From Hofstenia miamia (taxonomy: Eukaryota; Xenacoelomorpha; Acoela): 64,000 bases of DNA. The stretch lies in the NCBI GenBank assembly GCA_004352715.1, contig SCFE01000019.1, forward strand, positions 1,345,825-1,409,824. Reading direction: 5' to 3'. A program made the position numbers and the translations under genes. Within the stretch, counting starts at the first letter, position 1; the number at the start of each line of letters is the position of its first letter. Below, piece by piece: positions 60,847-64,000 of this stretch. The notes under the pieces are model-generated. The model had not been told where the DNA came from, did no database searches, and saw only the letters and a program-made list of their open reading frames with translations.

Positions 60847-63415
60847 GTTCCCTCTTGGAATTTTTCGCGCATGTTGATCAACTTGCTTAACATCGAGGTT
60901 TTGACCTTTTTTAAAAGAGTGAGACTGATAACCCTGTTGTAATTCTCAAAATAAGGAACTTGTCTACAATTAGAATTTTATGTAAATATAATATAAGGAT
61001 AATTTCTATTAATAATTGGAATAACAGTTTGATGTTTTTCAATGTCACGAAATTTCGAATAATTATCACTTATTTCAGTAGTTACATTAAATGTTTTAGT
61101 TTTTTTTAAAAATAGAATGGGGGAAATTAATGATATTCTTTAATTAAACAAAATTGAATATTTAAACAAAGCCAAAGCCTGTTTATTAAATGTCAACACC
61201 AATGTTTACATTCGAGCAATTGCATAGAATCTTGAAACTTTAACAAATAAATTTACCCCGTCACAAAATGTGTTTCCTCTATGAAGAAAATTTCCTGATT
61301 CAACAGTTACGTGTATTTACACTTTAACTTCATTCGATTTCCTCTCAAATTTAAATTTCAACCAAGTTTTTCTTTTAAGTTCAAACTTTAACTTAACTTT
61401 CTAAGAAAATTTTGGTTCTAAAATTCTAAGAATCTCTTCATTGAAAAACAACGTGACTTTCTGTTTAATTAACATGAAAAAATACTTTTAAAAAGTATGT
61501 TACCAAATTGCTATTTTTTCAAATGCGAGAACCGCAACTTTTTCAAAGAATTCAAAATTAGAGACCGTGTGTTGTATAGAAGTCAATTTTCGCATACGTA
61601 TCTACAACAATAGCACTCTGAAATCTAGTCTTTGCTTTGCGCATTTTAATTATCAATTATGGAATTTAGTACATCCCAATTTTGTCTTGGAAATAGACCA
61701 AATTATAACTTGTAACGTCTAGTTTCTACTTCAGAACATTGTAATCCGCTGTGTCTGTAAATATACCTATAACATAAATGTTTAACTTAAGGTGTGTTAG
61801 CGCCTCCTCCATTTTCCTAGACTAAATTTTAGTCAATTTAATCGGGTTATGTCAAGTATTTTAATTACGCCTTTGGGATTTCAGAAGTCTTTTTAGAAAA
61901 CAGTTAAATTTAGCAATTGATTGCTTGCTATTAATATATTTTTTCATATTTGCGTAGTTTTTGAAGATTTCTCATCAAAGAATTTTCTTCAATCAAAATC
62001 AAACTGAAATTCGATTTTTTTATAAACACCTTTGAGAACTTTCCTTTAAACAAGTTTATCCGCAGAAATTCGATATGGTTTTAATCAATTTTCCCGAGCA
62101 CCTGCCAATTCGCATTCCTTTGCCCCTGACACACAACAATCTAGTATAAACCTTGATGGCGTCCTTCAATCGTTTCTTTACAGTAACATCTAAGATCCTC
62201 GTTTAAATTCCACTTAAAACACGCTCGCATAATCTTACTAAATACTAAGCTATCCAAAACATGGCTACGAAATGTTTGCCACGATCCCAAATTTTACTGA
62301 AGCCATGCCGCACACTAATGACTGTTTTGTGTTCACACCACACCTACTAATCCACTTTTTGTGATGGTCCTAAACTCTCTAACCGTAACAACTTTTGAAT
62401 ATGTGTGCACACTGTAGTTTATAGTGCAAGTCTGCTTGTCTGTGTCCCTGTGACTATTAATGGGCCATGTGAATCAAGAAGATACGTTGTAGTTATTCAT
62501 GTTTAAACTTATGATTACAAGTAATTTAAATTTGTTCGGCTCTAAACAAATATCATGAGATATTACGGTGCAAGTGGTGCATAGGTGCCAGACAAGCCTT
62601 AATAAAAAATACAGAAGGTACAATAATAATTCCAAGATCGACCTTTTAAATCACCGCTTAAATTTACGCTTAAATTGCGTTGCACATGTATACACATGAG
62701 AATTAATACTAACGCGTACTAAATATTTAGATTTTGTGGCCTCCGTACTTTTATCAATATTACAATAAACAAATCTTACACCTATTAAATTCTAACATGT
62801 CGCCTTTTTATAGACGCATTATGTATATTTGACTGTTTACTAATATTTGCCGGAATTTATACAAATTTTGCTGATCAACACTACTCCGTGAAATTCCTAC
62901 ATTGGATGAAAGCAGCCCGTCTGGTACACTCATTATAAACAAGCTCATTGAATATTCCCTTAAAAATTAATCAACGATAGTTTATATTTTTATTCTCTGA
63001 TAATTATATTTATGTAAACTGTACAATTGCATGTCCTTTCTGATCTCGGTATGTTTGCGTTCGTTGTTTATCTCATTTGACGTTTGTAAGTGTGGGAAGT
63101 GCCCACTTGACTTCTCAATTATCACTCAAAGTGTTTCAGTTCGATTTAAATCAGTGTTAACCACTGTGTACTATTTGGTCTGCGTTTTATTTAAACTTCA
63201 TACAGATTATCGTATGATATGGAGTTTGATTTTTTTTATGTTTTTGAGGAAAAGCTTGTAACTGTTATTGTATACATTTAATTGTTTTAAGTTTGGTATT
63301 CCTATTTTCTAAAATATCCACACCTAGTTATACTAGTGTTTGTTATATATATTTTTGATATACTTTTTGTAGCAAAATTCGGGCAAAAAACACTTCCCTC
63401 TGCGCTCCGTCTAAT
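60847..63415. other. No gene recognised
   Basis: AT-rich sequence downstream of the composite. Only short chance ORFs; no cadherin exon or RNA gene seen. Confidence 0.6.
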
Positions 63416-64000
63416 TGCCTTTTTGGGGTTTAACGTAGTAACAAACAATGAGAATCATGGGAAAGTTATGTATGTATATATATATTCGTCGTTTGTACCA
63501 TACTAATTGTGAAACTTCATTACAAACGACGAATTCTGAAAAAATGACTGTTACAAACGACGAATCGCCTTTTTGGGGTTTAACATTGAGGAGAATGCAA
63601 AATTTTCGAATTTTTTCAGTTAGTGTATCTCAGTACCCTCTCAACAATATATCCTACTGGATTAATGGGTGTAAAAATTTAAAATGAAAATGCTGGTTTT
63701 CACAGATATTCGTCGTTTGTAATTTCTCAGCAAAAATGCTTGGATCAACTTCACACCTAGTTCCTTAGCTCCCAAATTAAAAACTACATTTACTAAAGTC
63801 CTTTAAAGATTTATAGGATATGACTGTAATAAATGGAGTAGGCACTAGTGTAATGCATATGATTAAGAAACTGTTAAAATTGCAACATCATTAATATAAA
63901 AAAAATTTTTGGTTACAAACGACGAATATTGTTACAATATAAATTACAAACGGTGAATAATTATAAATAAAGAATATAAATTCTGTATAAATTACAAACG
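63416..64000. repeat. Cluster of ATTCGTCGTTTGTAA motifs in both orientations
   Basis: The 15-mer or its complement occurs at 63484-63497, 63519-63535, 63551-63565, 63708-63722, 63913-63927, 63944-63958 (two changes) and 63992-64000 (cut by the window edge). A second direct repeat, GCCTTTTTGGGGTTTAAC, starts at about 63417 and about 63568. The arrangement suggests the subterminal region of a transposon or a protein-binding array. Confidence 0.75.

Noticed and set aside
63416-64000. CRISPR-like array
   Set aside because: The motif occurs in both orientations with irregular spacing, and the DNA is animal; it is not a CRISPR.

Overview
The window is strongly AT-rich animal nuclear DNA: long introns, GT-AG splice sites, many (TA)n and (TTA)n runs, and several classes of decayed DNA transposon. 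The only host gene I can support is a plus-strand, nine-exon, seven-repeat protocadherin spanning 11749-55683. A complete protocadherin means Metazoa. Its domain plan resembles delta-type protocadherins, but many of its introns cut inside cadherin repeats, unlike the large single exons of vertebrate clustered genes, so an invertebrate is likely. I cannot name the phylum from sequence alone.

Layout. 1-11748: no gene recognised; it holds a fold-back element (6166-6293) and the 3' end of a minus-strand transposon ORF cut by a single N (8575-9360). 11749-12156: exon 1, with start codon, signal peptide and cadherin repeat EC1. Intron 1 (14 kb) holds a hAT-like GATTAATC element, two hairpins, a 95-bp direct repeat and a Tc1/mariner relic. 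26127-31663: exons 2-5, with an unmerged contig overlap in intron 2 and a small hAT-like MITE just upstream of exon 5. Intron 5 (11.3 kb) holds a 901-bp hAT element with perfect 8-bp target duplication, a hairpin MITE nested inside it, and a 1000-N gap. 42982-47817: exons 6-8. Intron 8 holds a GCTCG-rich hairpin element and a mariner relic with 21-bp perfect terminal repeats. 55320-55683: exon 9, with transmembrane helix and cytoplasmic tail. 55755-60843: a composite of about 5 kb flanked by TAA and matching terminal repeats, containing a Gag-like contig between single Ns, a 628-bp hAT element with perfect 8-bp TSD, and a mariner relic. 60847-64000: no gene; the last 520 bp carry seven copies of an ATTCGTCGTTTGTAA-type motif in both orientations.

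How it fits together: all nine exons join with matching phase (0,0,0,1,1,1,2,2) into one 941-residue reading frame: signal peptide, EC1-EC7, one membrane helix, and a basic cytoplasmic tail of about 88 residues. The rest is best read as transposon-filled intron and flank, with several assembly seams. No RNA gene, CRISPR array, operon or bacterial feature is supported.
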